DNA from: Chromobotia macracanthus | Lineage: Eukaryota; Chordata; Actinopteri; Cypriniformes; Botiidae | Direction of reading: 5' to 3' | DNA: 64,000 nucleotides | Assembly: GCA_036877525.1 (NCBI GenBank) | Contig: JAZGTH010000015.1 | Span: 3,793,001-3,857,000 of the forward strand | In this document: positions 1 to 12,562 of the stretch, one piece after another | Layout: every line of letters starts with the position of its first letter | Numbering within the stretch: position 1 is the first letter of the stretch | The notes under the pieces: generated by a model | The model's input: the letters and a program-made list of their open reading frames with translations, nothing else | Told to the model about the DNA's origin: nothing | Databases searched by the model: none | Position numbers and translations under genes: made by a program

Positions 1-14
1 ATTCACTATGAATC

Positions 15-302
15 AAAGCTGCAATCTGTAACTTTTTTGTGTTAACAAAAGAATAGAAATCAGTTATTAAGCAAGTACATAACACATCAACACATGTTCA
101 ACACGATCTCCTTATCTTACCCCGATTCACAACATCAAGTTTATAATATAATTTATAATAGGAGCTATCGGGTCCGATTTCCAGGGAAACATCAGTTTGG
201 CTTCATTTGACTTTAACATACGTATTATAAAGTAAACCATTTTTACAGTAACCAGCACTTTTATGTTTCAAACAGAGATGGTGGTAGAGAGGCAAAAGTT
301 TG
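15..302 (+). mobile_element. AGCTGCAATC element, short type, one end missing
   Basis: It starts AAAGCTGCAATCTGTAAC and contains the shared words AAATCAGTTATTAAGCAAG, GGTCCGATTTCC and AACAGAGATGGTGGTAGAG. The far inverted end is not seen. Confidence 0.75.
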
Positions 303-925
303 TGATGTGATGTGTTACTGACAAACTTATAAATAGGCACAATGCACATAAACACAGACAAGCACATATAACTGTGTGTACATGCAACCACAAAAGTTGC
401 ATTAGCTGCATCTGACAAATACTGATGATGTTTGTGAGTCCTGCAGATTTCACACCGAGCCTCATTTACACTCACGTGTGGTGTGTTTGCCCTGCAAACA
501 TGCAATTTCAACAAGATTTAGTTCATCAATTCTAGAAGGAAAGAGAAAACGTAACTTCCTCATGTAATGTCAGTGATACCTGATGCTGAAGCACTGGTCT
601 GATATTTTCAAACCGTACTGCCCTCAGGCAAGCGTTAATATTTTGTAGATAATCTCAGAAGCCCATCACTGAAGAAAGGAAGGCGTTCTTCAAGTATTTC
701 TACTGTGAAGGACTGCATTTCACTTAAGCCTCATGAAGTACCACACAAATATTATGTTCCATACCGTGCGTCTCTGACACAAACTCCAGCCGTGTCAAGT
801 GTTATTTATGTAGTGCCACTGAAAAACAGGCTTTAACCGCTCTCACTCTGTCACTCCCTGTATTCAGTGTTAAGAGGTTCGAGTGAGGCAGCTAAACAAT
901 GTGTTCTGTGAAATATGTGTGGGCA

Positions 926-1261
926 CCCAGCTAACAACTTTAGGTTTGTAGGAACATTTCCCTAACATTTCCATTAGGTAACAAAAACGTTTAAAATGTT
1001 ACTTGTTCTATGTTCTAGGAACGTTCTAAATGTCCAGTTTTTTAGAAGTTGTATTGATGTTATTGCTTGGTTATAGAAATGTTATTCCAACATTTTTAAT
1101 TTTGTAACTTTTTAAGACATTCCACTAACAACCTAAGAATAACATTTTTGATATATGATGTAATGTTACCAAAATTCTAGTAGTGTTACTGCATTAGCTT
1201 TTTTTTGATAACTTTGAAAGAATGTTAGCCAACATTCTGAGAACGTTCCCTGTTGGCTGGC
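926..1261 (+). mobile_element. CCCAGCTAAC inverted-repeat element, full copy
   Basis: It begins CCCAGCTAACA and ends TGTTGGCTGG, an inverted pair. Flanks read CA on both sides, a possible 2-bp target duplication. It is about 335 bp and has no coding capacity. The interior contains many AACGTT and AACATT words shared with the other copies. Confidence 0.8.
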
Positions 1262-2571
1262 CATCACCCCAAGGCGGCCATTAGTCTCCCTCCCGACGTG
1301 TTTTACCAAAGCAACTGTTGCAGCATTCTCATTTGGACCCTCAAGAACAGGCTGGCACTAATTTGTGGCACTAACTTTTTTTTGTGTCTAGAATGTATCG
1401 CTATATTGGAGCAAACGTTTATTCACGAACGTCCGATACTGAACGACTCACGTTGGCAAATTGAACAGAAGCCTGTAAATGTCTGTGGGGGCAATCAAAC
1501 GATGTTTTAAATTGCAAATCGCAAATTAAAAGAAGGATGTAGGGGGAGCAGATGGAAAACATGTCCGTTGATATTTTGACAGAGTTGGAGAGCAATCGTT
1601 GGAGAGCAGCTGGGGTTTGGACGACGTACGAATAACTGATGAGATGTTTTGGAAAGCAAGTGCTCCAATAAAACGGGTGAAAAAAGATGTTTTTGGAGTC
1701 AAAGCACTCCTTCATAAAGCTTCTATTGTAAACATATGCTAATCTGTTATCCTATTTTCCAACCCATGCCAGACTAATGCATCAAACAAAAAGTCAATTT
1801 TGTGTCCAATAATTTATCACAAACAGCCATTAAGTGTTAATTAAAGTGAAGGTTTAACATTAATGGGTACATGTAGATTATGTTGTGAAAATATATTTAT
1901 AATAAAACCATGCAGTGGTCAGATGATGTCAAATTCTAAAGAGAAAAACAGCACAAAATAGCACCGCAGACAAAACAGCACCATAAAATCTGTCATGCAG
2001 TCTGTTACTGCTGTATTTTTTCAAACTTCATTCTTTCCTCCAGACAAAAAGAGTACCTTGTGTAAAACTATCTTGTGTGCTGTACAATTCAACTCAGTAA
2101 GAAAATATGGCCTGCACGCCTGCCTCCCTCATCTGAAGGTGCTGGAAAACTGTGAGCTGCTCATAGCTTTGGAGATTAAGAGCAAAAGGAGGACAGAATA
2201 TCCCTCTGCAGAACACTGCACAGGCCATAAGCTCCAGACTTATAGTTCTGATGCTTCAGTAAATATCAGGTCTTGGGAGCGAGCCGCATTGTGACTCCAA
2301 ACTGCAGCGCAAGGACCAGCTGTCCGACCCAATCAAAGGCAAAGAAGAGGGATAAAACAAGTGGAGCTGCTTTTGACTGAAAGTTCACATGACTTTCAAC
2401 AATGACCTGGATGATTAAAAGCCTTCACATACATGCGTATATATACACACACACAGAGCTAAATAGGTTATAAAAAGGGGTTATATGTATATATATATAT
2501 ATGAAACACAAACTAAATGTGTTGTAAAATACAGACAAATACAAATACTTTATATGCTAAGTAGGGGATAA

Positions 2572-2692
2572 AGTTGACACCACGTCTAAAAATATTTAAA
2601 CGTTCCTAGAAGATTTAAAATAACATTTTTAACGTTTTTGTATGTTTTGTACTTAATGGAAACATTCTTACAACCTAAAATTGTTGGCTGGG
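2572..2692 (-). mobile_element. CCCAGCTAAC element, partial copy
   Basis: Only one end is left: it runs from an ACGTCTAAAA word to TTGTTGGCTGGG and matches the first third of the full copies in reverse. Confidence 0.75.
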
Positions 2693-2730
2693 TTGCACCT
2701 GCAGATGTGGGCTCAACAGGCTGTGTAGTT

Positions 2731-2760
2731 GTGTGTGTGTGTCAGTGTGTGTGTGTGTGC
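2731..2760 (+). repeat. TG microsatellite
   Basis: This is a short TG run broken by CAG. Confidence 0.85.
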
Positions 2761-3180
2761 CTCAGCAGTCACTCTGTATGCATTGCACGTAGAAAGGCCC
2801 GTCTCTCAAATCGGGTCCCTAAGGCAACGCGTCTCAGAGCGGATGACAGATGCGCCCCGTCATCACCATTCATCTGCACGGCTGACCCTGAGGTGAACAG
2901 AAGTCCTGCTAACTCAAACTCCTCTCTCTCAAACAGCACCTCTACTTCTCGGCTAGGATGTTTTGACAAGACTTTCACATCTTCTCTCAACTAACCTTAA
3001 CCTTTCCTGCTCCAGTAACTGCTTACCTCTGTACTTTACAGTTCTGACAGAATATCATTTTGGTGTGGAAACTCTGTACACATGTCAACAAATTATGTTG
3101 TTTTCTGATACACACATGTTGTGTGTAAGTGCTGTCCATTAAGACTGTCAACTGTCCAGTTACAAACCTGTAGACAAGAC

Positions 3181-3292
3181 CTGTGAAGTGAAAAGTATAG
3201 TTAAAGTGGTGTATTGTCAATATATGGTAACCCATACCTGAAATGTGACCTCTGCATTTAACCCATCCAGTGAGCATTGAACACACACACTG
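3181..3292 (-). mobile_element. SINE tail fragment
   Basis: Read on the minus strand it has GATGGGTTAAATGCAGAGG, then GGTATGGGTTACCATAT and a CTTTTCACTTCAC end. This is the order I remember for a common fish SINE tail. Confidence 0.65.
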
Positions 3293-3634
3293 CTAGAGCT
3301 ACATAACTATTGCGGACAGCACAGGTCAGATCATTTTATTTGAAAGAATTTGAGAATTTTTATTTGAGAGAAATTGCTGAGATTACTGAAATGCTGAGAT
3401 GTGAATGTTGTCTTTCACATCTCAGGAGAAAACTTTCAAAAAATCTTAAAGAAAAAGGAGTCACTAAATGATTCTTCATTTGAAAACATTTGAAAAGTCT
3501 CATTTATTGGTTAAGGATACATTTTGTTTTATAGAAATTGCACCTACAAAGAGCAATTCTACCTAAGCTTAGTGAAAATATCACATGCCTATAAAAGTTT
3601 TTTTATTACATTTTATAGATTGCTTTAACTTTTA

Positions 3635-3802
3635 AGAAGATCTGGCTGCTATATCACGTCTGGGTACTGTGGATGGTGCAGCGTTTCTAGGTTGTTCTTA
3701 CTGCAGTTGTTTTGAATTCAAACTTGTCATCCGCATTAAAGAAATAACTCCACAAGTACCCTGCAATTTTTTTCCAGGCCAAAGCTAGCGACTGCAGCTT
3801 TA
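3635..3802 (+). mobile_element. AGCTGCAATC element, fragment
   Basis: It matches the distal half of the long type (AAACTTGTCATCC, AAATAACTCCACAAGTACC) and ends GACTGCAGCTTTAA. Confidence 0.72.
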
Positions 3803-4646
3803 AAGACCACATTTTTAAAAAATTCCCTGATATTTCCAGGTTGTGAAAGGAATATCCGCCTGACGCTTTAACCTCAAACAGCTCGCTGGACACTGACAGC
3901 CTTCAGCTACGCTGTCTGCAGCTGGCGAAAGGGGAGCAATGAAGGAGAAACATAGAGATAAAGCGGGGGAGAGATGAGCCCTCAGGCAAAAGTGCCTGGC
4001 GGCAGACTTCACCATTGACTGGTTGAGCCGTTGACAGGAAGTGCGCCTCAGGGTCAGACCGGCTCTCACGGACAGCACTTATCACTCATGGCTTCCATCC
4101 ATCCTCTGCTATAGAAATGGCTTTCTAATGACTTTGCATTAGGGTGTATTAGTACGCTACAGTGATGATTCTCCGAAGGATTTCACGGAGCAATTTCGCT
4201 CTTTTGTTTGTCTGAGTCTTCTAATAGGCGCCATTTTTAGGCACACAATGCAGATTTTTTGAGCAAACAAGAGGGTTTTGAGGGTGGAAAAGGGTCTTAA
4301 TGAGACAGATTCTGGAGATTTATGTTCATTTCCATCGAGGGCCAACGTTGGACTGAGGATGGTGAGATCTACCAAAAAAACATTGACCGTTCCAAGCAGC
4401 ACTTGTCAACAGGCATTAGGCACTAATGAGAATGCCAGAGGAAGTACATTTTCCTCTCAGTGATTTCTAAATAGCTGTGAGCATGAGGCAGAGCAAAGAA
4501 AACACAGTAGTGGATAAACAAGACAACTGAAGAAGACAGCGGCAAATGAGAAGGACAGAGATGATGGTTAACGCTCGTTTCAGATCAAATCTGCTGACAC
4601 TTCATATCTTCTACACTGATTTAGGGGAAAATTCTGTGGAATGCAT

Positions 4647-4859
4647 TTAAAGGGATGGTTCACCCAAAAATAAAAACGTTCCCATTATTTACTCCCTCAT
4701 TTGAGAAATGTCTCAGTGGTTTTGTGTCCATCATACAATGAAAGTCAATGGGTGCCACTGTTGTGTGGTTACAAATGTACTCCGAAATAACTTCATACAG
4801 GTTTAAAATGACATGAGGGTTGGCAAATATTCATTTTTGGGTGAACTGTTCCTTTTAAA
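4647..4859 (+). mobile_element. TTAAAGGGATGGTTCACCC element, full copy
   Basis: It begins TTAAAGGGATGGTTCACCC and ends GGGTGAACTGTTCCTTTTAA, an inverted pair with TTAA ends. Elements with these ends are very common in cyprinid genomes (family knowledge). Confidence 0.85.
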
Positions 4860-6129
4860 CATGGTACAATGCTTTAAACTGAGTTCTATATCTTATTGGT
4901 TAAAGTCAAAATACCTCATTCTTTTATTTTTACTTGATAAATAAAAATGCCACTATGTCTAATTTCACCTAAAATGCATAAATTTGTCTTCATCATTAAC
5001 TGCAAAATACAAAAACATTAATAAAAGTTAACAATGTCAACAGAAAGAGTAGTAAAATATAAACAGACTGGCTTTATCTAATTAGGAGATATTCTTAAAA
5101 ATGACTCATTATGCATTTTCATATTACCCTGTAAAAAAAGTCAACAATTTTGTCACCAATAATTAAGTGTGGTGGAGTGACTCGCAGGATGCATGTGTAA
5201 TTGGAAAATCTCTTGGGGATCCCTGAAAATATTGCTAATCAGCAAATGAAGCAGAAGTAAATAGGAAATTCTGAAAGCCTTTAAGTTAACAAGCGGAAGA
5301 TTCTGCCTTCTATTATTAATTAAATTTGTAATGTTAATGTGGAAAAAGTTCTTTTATCTTAATTCCACCAGTCCTGTGGTGTGACGCCTTGCCATACAGT
5401 AATAGAAACATTCAGCATTACTACTGTAACTAAAATAACACCTTTATGTCTTTTTAAAATACACTTTTACCATTTGCATAGCTGAAACATATAGGAGTTT
5501 ATGTGCTGGAAACAATTACTAAAATAAAATACAGGTGAATAATTTAGTATATCCTACAGTGAATCCTAAACTTCATCTTTAGTACTTTAAGCAGCAGTTT
5601 TATAATTACAGATGTTGCACATGCAGTTTTCATGGTCTCATATTAACTGAGACCCTACATTTAGGTAGACATTTTAGGGGGAAACCTTAGTGACAAATTG
5701 CAGTACAGGACCTAAAAATGTACAGAACCTAAATAAAAAAACTTGAGGTTAAAAAACTTTAACATCCATTTATCATCAGCGGTAGCTGAACCTGAACGCA
5801 TGATCAAATTTGTATTATTTAATGACACAAGAGGGCTTGAGAGATGCAGAATTTTGTGACTGACAGAAGGAGACAAAGTCGAGGGCCATATCTGAGAGGA
5901 GGTGCTATGGAGGCGAGAGGGATTGTCAAATATTTATGAATTTCCCTCTCTCTCCTGAGAAAGGTGTATTTAACCTTATTCTTTAATGCCTTCATTTCAA
6001 AACAACGGCTCAGTTTCCATCCAGGATGGTTTGGCAGCTACAGACTGACATCCACAGGCTTGTGGCATTCCAACAATCAGAATCTGTGGGCATCACAGTT
6101 TTGTGGAAAGGAAGCTTTGAACCCTGTAC

Positions 6130-6309
6130 CTCGGCAGGTGGGGAGAGCTCCGCTCCAGGTGCCGTTGTGGGTGCAGGTGCGAGTAGCGACGCTCCCATTT
6201 TCCATCAGGAAACCAGGCTGGCAGGAGTATGTCACGTTCTGGCCAATGGTGAGGTCCTCTCCGAACCTCATCCCACTGGCAGGAACACCTGGATCACCAC
6301 AGCTGATCA
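6130..6309 (-). CDS. csmd3: csmd3 window exon 29: sushi24
   Basis: This exon of 180 nt (phase 1-1), the last in the window, encodes LISCGDPGVPASGMRFGED, GQNVTYSCQPGFLMENG and TRTCTHNGTWSGALPTCR (residues 1409-1468). Sequons are NVT, NGS and NGT. The GQNV-Y-CQPG and NGTWSG segments resemble human CSMD3 sushi24 more than CSMD1. The acceptor is TTTCACAG|TG and the donor CGAG|GTACAG. Sushi25 would follow beyond position 1. Confidence 0.94.
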
Positions 6310-9300
6310 CTGTGAAATGAAACAATAAATGAAGAAAGTTTGAAAATGTGGAAGTTCCTGTCTTGAAACTCTGGACTCTTGAAACACCATTATGCAGTTT
6401 GAGAGACTGTGGGAGTGCATAAAAAGACTAAATGCAGAACATCATTAAAATGTTTATGGTTTTAAGACCATCTCCAAGGAAACTAACCAAATAAACAGTT
6501 ATTCACAAGGCTTCTGTTAAACTTCAGGCTCCTACTTTGATTGTAACGGTCGAGCCTTGGGGTGCGACGACAAAGCTGACATAAATGCAAATTGTGCCAT
6601 TTGTGCCAAAAGCATCTTCTGTTAGACAACATTCAGGCTGTTATAAAGTTTATTTTATTCATTTGTACAGTATTATATTATTCCATTTGGAGAAAGAGAA
6701 TAATATTCACCTTTTAAATATTTTGTTTCTCAAATCAGTGCCATATATAGGAACCAAAATATTATAGGCGGACTCTTCTAACTGGGCCAGTAAGTACTTA
6801 GCAACCACCTAGCAACACCCTGGTAACTGCATAGCAATGCAATACAAACCAATCAGAACACCTTAGCAACTACATAGCAACGTCCTGGCAACAACCCACA
6901 ACCGTTTTGCACAACTCTGATCTCATGCAGACATGCTAATATACTCTTGAACATGCTCTGAGAGATGATAAAGCGTGAGAACCTCAGAGAAACCTGAGAT
7001 TTATGGAGAGAGTTTATACAGTGTCTCTCCTCAAATTAAGAACATAGTTTGAGGGTAATGCCATGAAGATTTCAATTCATGTTTCTAATAGAAAGTTAAT
7101 GGCGCAGGGACTGGTGATATATGACTGATTTAAACACGTCATTTCTGTGTGGAGGAAACACTGACTGCATTTCTTAAACTTAAAAAAAGAAATCACATCT
7201 TATCCAGATTAAAATCAGGTATTAAGGGATGGTTCACGCAAACATATTTTACAGATGCATTATGTATATTTTATATATTTATATTTATCTTTGCGGATTT
7301 ACATTTGATAACTTGATAAAATTTCCACATAAGTCAATAGGCAAACGCTAATTTAGGCAAACGTTAATTTCAATCTCTTTGTTTGAGCAGGTGGATTGTG
7401 TCAGATGGAACAACATCAGCTCAACCAATCACAAGGGTTTGAGGCGTGTCTCCCTGTCTGAGCAATGGCAAATGGGGGAAGTACATTAAATCGTATCATT
7501 ATTTGTGCGACAGTGATTATTTTTGCAATTCCGTTTGATGCCGCTAATGTTTTAAAAATGACACACTTCACCTTTAGTGTCCAGAGACACTCCATCAACA
7601 AACAGCATCACATTAGAACCTTGAGTGATGCCATACGAGTGGCCTATTGATATTCGGTGGTCTCGCCACACTCCCTCGCTCATTATTTGGCAACTATGCC
7701 AAAATCAATCATAAATTATAAGTCAGTCTGAGATTGATTCTTACTGTCAGATCATTCTTTTATTACTTAGACAGCGGCAGTAATAAATCTCTTTATATTA
7801 ATGAGATTGCTCATGAGGTGAGCTGGGTCCAACAACACTGTTAGAAGACGGTTTGGCTAATTACAAACTGGGCGTCTTGTTGTTATGGAAAATCTTTCCT
7901 GCTGGATTGGCAGCATTAACAGAGAGAACCAGTGGAGGACAAACAAAACAGATGAAGGAAGACTTTAGCGTTGCCAACATGTTGCTCTAGTTAGTTTCGG
8001 TTATTCCAGGATGTAAAACAACAGCTTGAGGTTCTGAGTACGTACAGGTGCAGTTGGGCTCGGCTCCAGACCAGGTGCCATTAGCCAAGCACTGACGAGA
8101 GGGTGAGCCAGACAGCCGATATCCATCCACACACGAGTAGATGATGGAGTGAGAGAAGGCGGTGCCATCCACACGCAAAATACGCCCGTTAGCCGGAGTC
8201 CCAGGGTTCCCACACTGAACAGCTATTGAATGAGAGAGAATCGTATTAGAAGACTGCCAACAGAAATCCATATGTAACAAAGATGCAGCTGGGTTGTTTT
8301 ATCAAACGATCAACATTTGTGTCACCACTTGCCTCTACTGTCATGAAAACATAAAAAATTTGAAAGTTTGAAACATAAAATTGCAGGGTGCTTGTGGAGT
8401 TATTTTCTTAATGTGGATGACAAGTTTAAATTCTAAACAACTGCTGTAAGAACAAGTGCTGGAAAATCTACAGTATCCGGACATGTGATACAATAGCCGC
8501 ATCTTCTTTTTGTTTACAGTTGTTTACAGAAAGACATTTACAGTGAAATCTGACAGCTTAAATTATAAATCATTATTATGAATTTATAGCTACAAATCAG
8601 GGTACTGTGTAGAGGACAGTGCTGAACACGAATCTTATGCACCTGCTCAGTAACTGATTTTTGTTTATTTTTAGTTACAGATTGCAGTAATAATATAATA
8701 TATAGACAGCTAAAGCAAGTGTAGCTGTCTGTATGCAAGATCTTGTGAAGCTAGCACATTTTTTCTCTTGTACAACCAATGAAATGAGCACATGCGGAGG
8801 TCAAGCGCGGTTAAAATGCAGGTGGGGAGTGTCTGCAGGCATGATGCGATTTAATGCGAGACAAGCTGTAAGACCAGAGCTGCGTGGCAAAAACATTCAG
8901 GCTTGAGAAATTTCCGCCTCCTGGGGCCTGCACGCTAACAATCTGTAAATCTGTTTTATAGCCAAGCTGAGCACTGGACTGCAATAACCTGTCACCCTTG
9001 AGATGCCACGGACAATGCGTCAAGCTAAAAAGAGCTGCAAAAACTGCATAAACTCTTGCGCTGCTTTCTCAAAGCCCCTAGGCCAAACAACGCAAAGGCT
9101 GACCTTCGTCTGAATTAGGAAATTCCATGACTCTGGCTCGGATGTTTGACGCCAGGATAGATTTCTCTCCGCAGAGTTCGTCTGATGCATATCAGTGTCT
9201 CTGTGTGTGCTTACACCACTCCCGGCTGCGCGCATGTATTATTTATTGTGTCTGCGGGAGTCACTTACGTTTACAGGTGGGCTGACGGCCCGACCAGGTG

Positions 9301-12220
9301 CCATTGGGAAAACAGATCCTTTCTGCCGAACCGTAGAGCGTGTGACCCGTCGAGCAAGTGAATCGAACCTTAGCATGCTGCTGAAAGCTGCTCTCCTCCC
9401 GGGTGGCATGGGCCGGCGTGCCCGGATCTCCACAGGCATTCCTTTTATCACCTACAAATGCAATGAGCATAAAGATATCAGCTGTGTTTCATCTTGATGA
9501 CATCAGTTAAAATCATCACTGCCCAAAAGCAATAAAGAGCTACTCAGTGATCTATTAAAGATATTATAAATCTAAACGCAACTTCACTTCAACCAGTGTG
9601 GCCCTCGAAGCGATTCTGGTGCATCGTTTGGCCACAAAGGAGAATTTCACAGCATTAAACTGCCAGGACTTGGATAAAGAGCAGCTACAGGTCTCAGTGG
9701 AACATTTCCCCTGTTCTCTGAGCTGTCATTCACGATGGCTTTTCAGAAGATACGAGTAGAGGAACTTTTCAAACACTTTGTATGTGTGGAACCGCTGGTT
9801 CGTTGAGCTTCTACAAATGTTTTGCTTGCTGACCTTTTGTGATCAGGCAGGTAAAAAAAAATAAAATCAATGACAAGAATAAAAGAGATTTATAATCGTG
9901 TATTCACTCTCAAATACAGATTTGGTCCCTGTATATCAAAATCTCACGGGTTTGGAAAGAAATGGTGAGCAAATGGCAGCATTTTCACTTTTGCATCATC
10001 TATTCCTTTTAAAATACACACGCTGGCGTAAAACTGTGAAAGCATATTCCATTTTGAAATGCCAATTACCGGGCCACATTCTGAAGAAAAACAACTAGAC
10101 AAAATTATATATTATAGGCGTGAAATGCTGTGAAGAGCGACTAGCAGGGGTGTGAGAAAAGCGACACTTTCGAGCGACTATCAATTATCATCTAACAGTT
10201 GCCAACATGAATGATTTCCATAAATAATGGAAAAATATTCATCAAACAGAGCCGGACAGAACAAGCTGCAGACGGAGATGTGTCTCTGAGGATGAAGTCC
10301 TGTTCAAGTTAGCCGATGACCCAAAACCCAAATCCTTTTTAATTATATGTACAAGCATCCAGAGGCCAATCATTAAGAGGAAGACTCAGCAAATACCCTG
10401 CAAACCCATGAGACGACTAGCCAATGATAAAAAACAGCAACACGCTCACAATCTTCAGTGCACAGTCATGGTCTGTGCTCATAAATAACAAGAAAAAAGC
10501 ACGGCTGCTCTACGACAACAGCAGTCAAAGACTTTCGGTTTAGCTCATTAGAAATCTGGGACATTCCTTCTAGACTGTGGCACAGAAAACGAGGGGAGGT
10601 GGGCACTCATCTGACATCCCAGCTAACACTTAAGATTTAAGAATGTTTCCCTAAAGTTTCCATTAATTACCAAAACGTTTAAAATGTTATTTTGAATGTT
10701 CTAGTTTTTAAGATGTTACATTAGCATGTTACATTTTGCTTGGTTGTAAGAACATTTAAATAATGTTTTTTAATTCTGTATTGTTTTTAAAACGTTCCAC
10801 TAACAACTTAAGAATAACATTTTTGATATTCATGATATAACGGTCAAAGGTTGTATTAACGTTACTGCAAGAACGCTTTTGATCACTCAGAGAGAACTTT
10901 TAGAGAATGTTAGCCAACGTTCTGAAAACTATCCTGTTAGCTTGGTAGACTGTGGCACAGAAAACGAGGTGTGTGCTCATCTGACATCATTCCTGGCATG
11001 CTGATGTGGTGCAGAACTGAGAGATGCATGCAGAGTTTGAGGAAGATCTATTCACAGCACACCCTGTTTGTTTAAATGTCTCAGCTCATCTGTCTCCCAC
11101 AAATAGGAAGGTGTCACGCAGGACAAAACACTGACTTTTCTCGCTCATTAACCTCTCGGCTTCGATGTCCTGCCTTTGTGTGGCGTTACAAACAGACAGC
11201 GTTTGGAAAAGATCTATTTCACCTCAAACAGCCATAAAAACAGCCACAATTGCCATCAAATGATATTAAATGCTGCTCCTGATGGACTTTGTGCTTTAGG
11301 CGTATATGTGCTGATATATATTATATAACCTTCATTAGATACTTCTGTAAAGGTGAAAGTGTTGAATGCTATGAAATTATTATAGTTCTCACTAATTGGC
11401 ACGACGGAGAAGTTAAAGTTCGTCCACCAGAAGCTTAGCAAAATATAAAAGCTGCAAAGTTTGTTACGTAAAAACTGAATCGCCTGGCAGTGTGGAGAGC
11501 TATTGATTTTGTCTGCCATCCATACTCTGTCATGTTGTGCTGGATGTATCCGATTTGTGTCTTCAGTGAATTTGTTTTGTCAAATATGAATGTGAAGCAG
11601 TGGGTAAAAAGCATAAAACTCCTACAGAACCGGGCCCTTCAGGGGACACGGATTTATTTTAAACAAAATAGAGTTGGAAAAGCTTTAAACGCGTGCCAAG
11701 ACACGGATACACCTAGCATGAAATCCACTGGTTCCTACAACTTTCGTTTCATGAGAAAACCTGTTTTGTTTCGCATACCTCCTAAAAACCCCAGTAAATT
11801 CATGGCTCAAGATACTAAATCCTGTGGAATGTCCCAGAAATCCAGAACGCAGTCCCAACATCAAACCTTCTAAAAAAACTAAACATGTTCATACAGAATA
11901 TAGAAGCACAACTAGAAAGACTCAGATGGACTCGGAGGAACATTATTGCTCAGAGGTTGCTCTTTCATGTCTCAGGAGACTTAATAGACCCCTCAGATAA
12001 GTTTCATTTAAGCATCAGCGTTGTCTCTGATGTTTCTCCTAAAATTCCGGGGGTCATGGTCACTGGCAATAATAGCATAAATGGGAATGTTAATGGATAC
12101 CTCTCTCCTGGTATTATTAGATATTATACACCCTCTTGCATACTAAGGCTGAAACATTTACAGTATCATTACATAACACGCAGTACACATGAGGTTATAT
12201 ATGGTGCAGTATTGAGTAGT

Positions 12221-12264
<44 letters not shown>

Positions 12265-12353
12265 AAAAAGAGAGCGGGAAAAAACTATTAAAGGGGGAGA
12301 GCTATATGCTGAAGAGAGACCTACAGAGAGAGAGATGGATAAACAGAGAGACC

Positions 12354-12397
<44 letters not shown>

Positions 12398-12521
12398 CCT
12401 ATAGAGAGAGAGGTAGAACGAAATACAGAAAGAGATAAAAGAGGGAGAGCTATATGCTATACAGAGAAGAGAGTTATAGAGACAAAAAAGACCTGCAGGG
12501 AGAGAGAGATAAAAGAGAGAG

Positions 12522-12562
<41 letters not shown>

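Larger units (their letters stand above)
1..6129 (-). other. Intron after sushi24 (open at window start)
   Basis: No sushi exon was found here in any minus frame, so the sushi25 exon lies beyond the window. The stretch holds two elements of the AGCTGCAATC family, two of the CCCAGCTAAC family, one TTAAAGGGATGGTTCACC element, a SINE tail and a TG microsatellite. The rest is AT-rich DNA without a recognised feature. Confidence 0.8.

Noticed and set aside
2638..2994. 118-codon plus-strand open frame
   Set aside because: It starts in a transposon end and crosses a TG microsatellite.
1..6129. Sushi25 exon within the first 6 kb
   Set aside because: No minus-strand frame with the sushi cysteine and tryptophan pattern was found there.
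6026..6328. Plus-strand open frames over exon 29
   Set aside because: They are antisense shadows of the sushi24 exon.
11490..11873. 127-codon plus-strand open frame
   Set aside because: No recognisable domain, opposite strand within a csmd3 intron, and no splice or promoter evidence.
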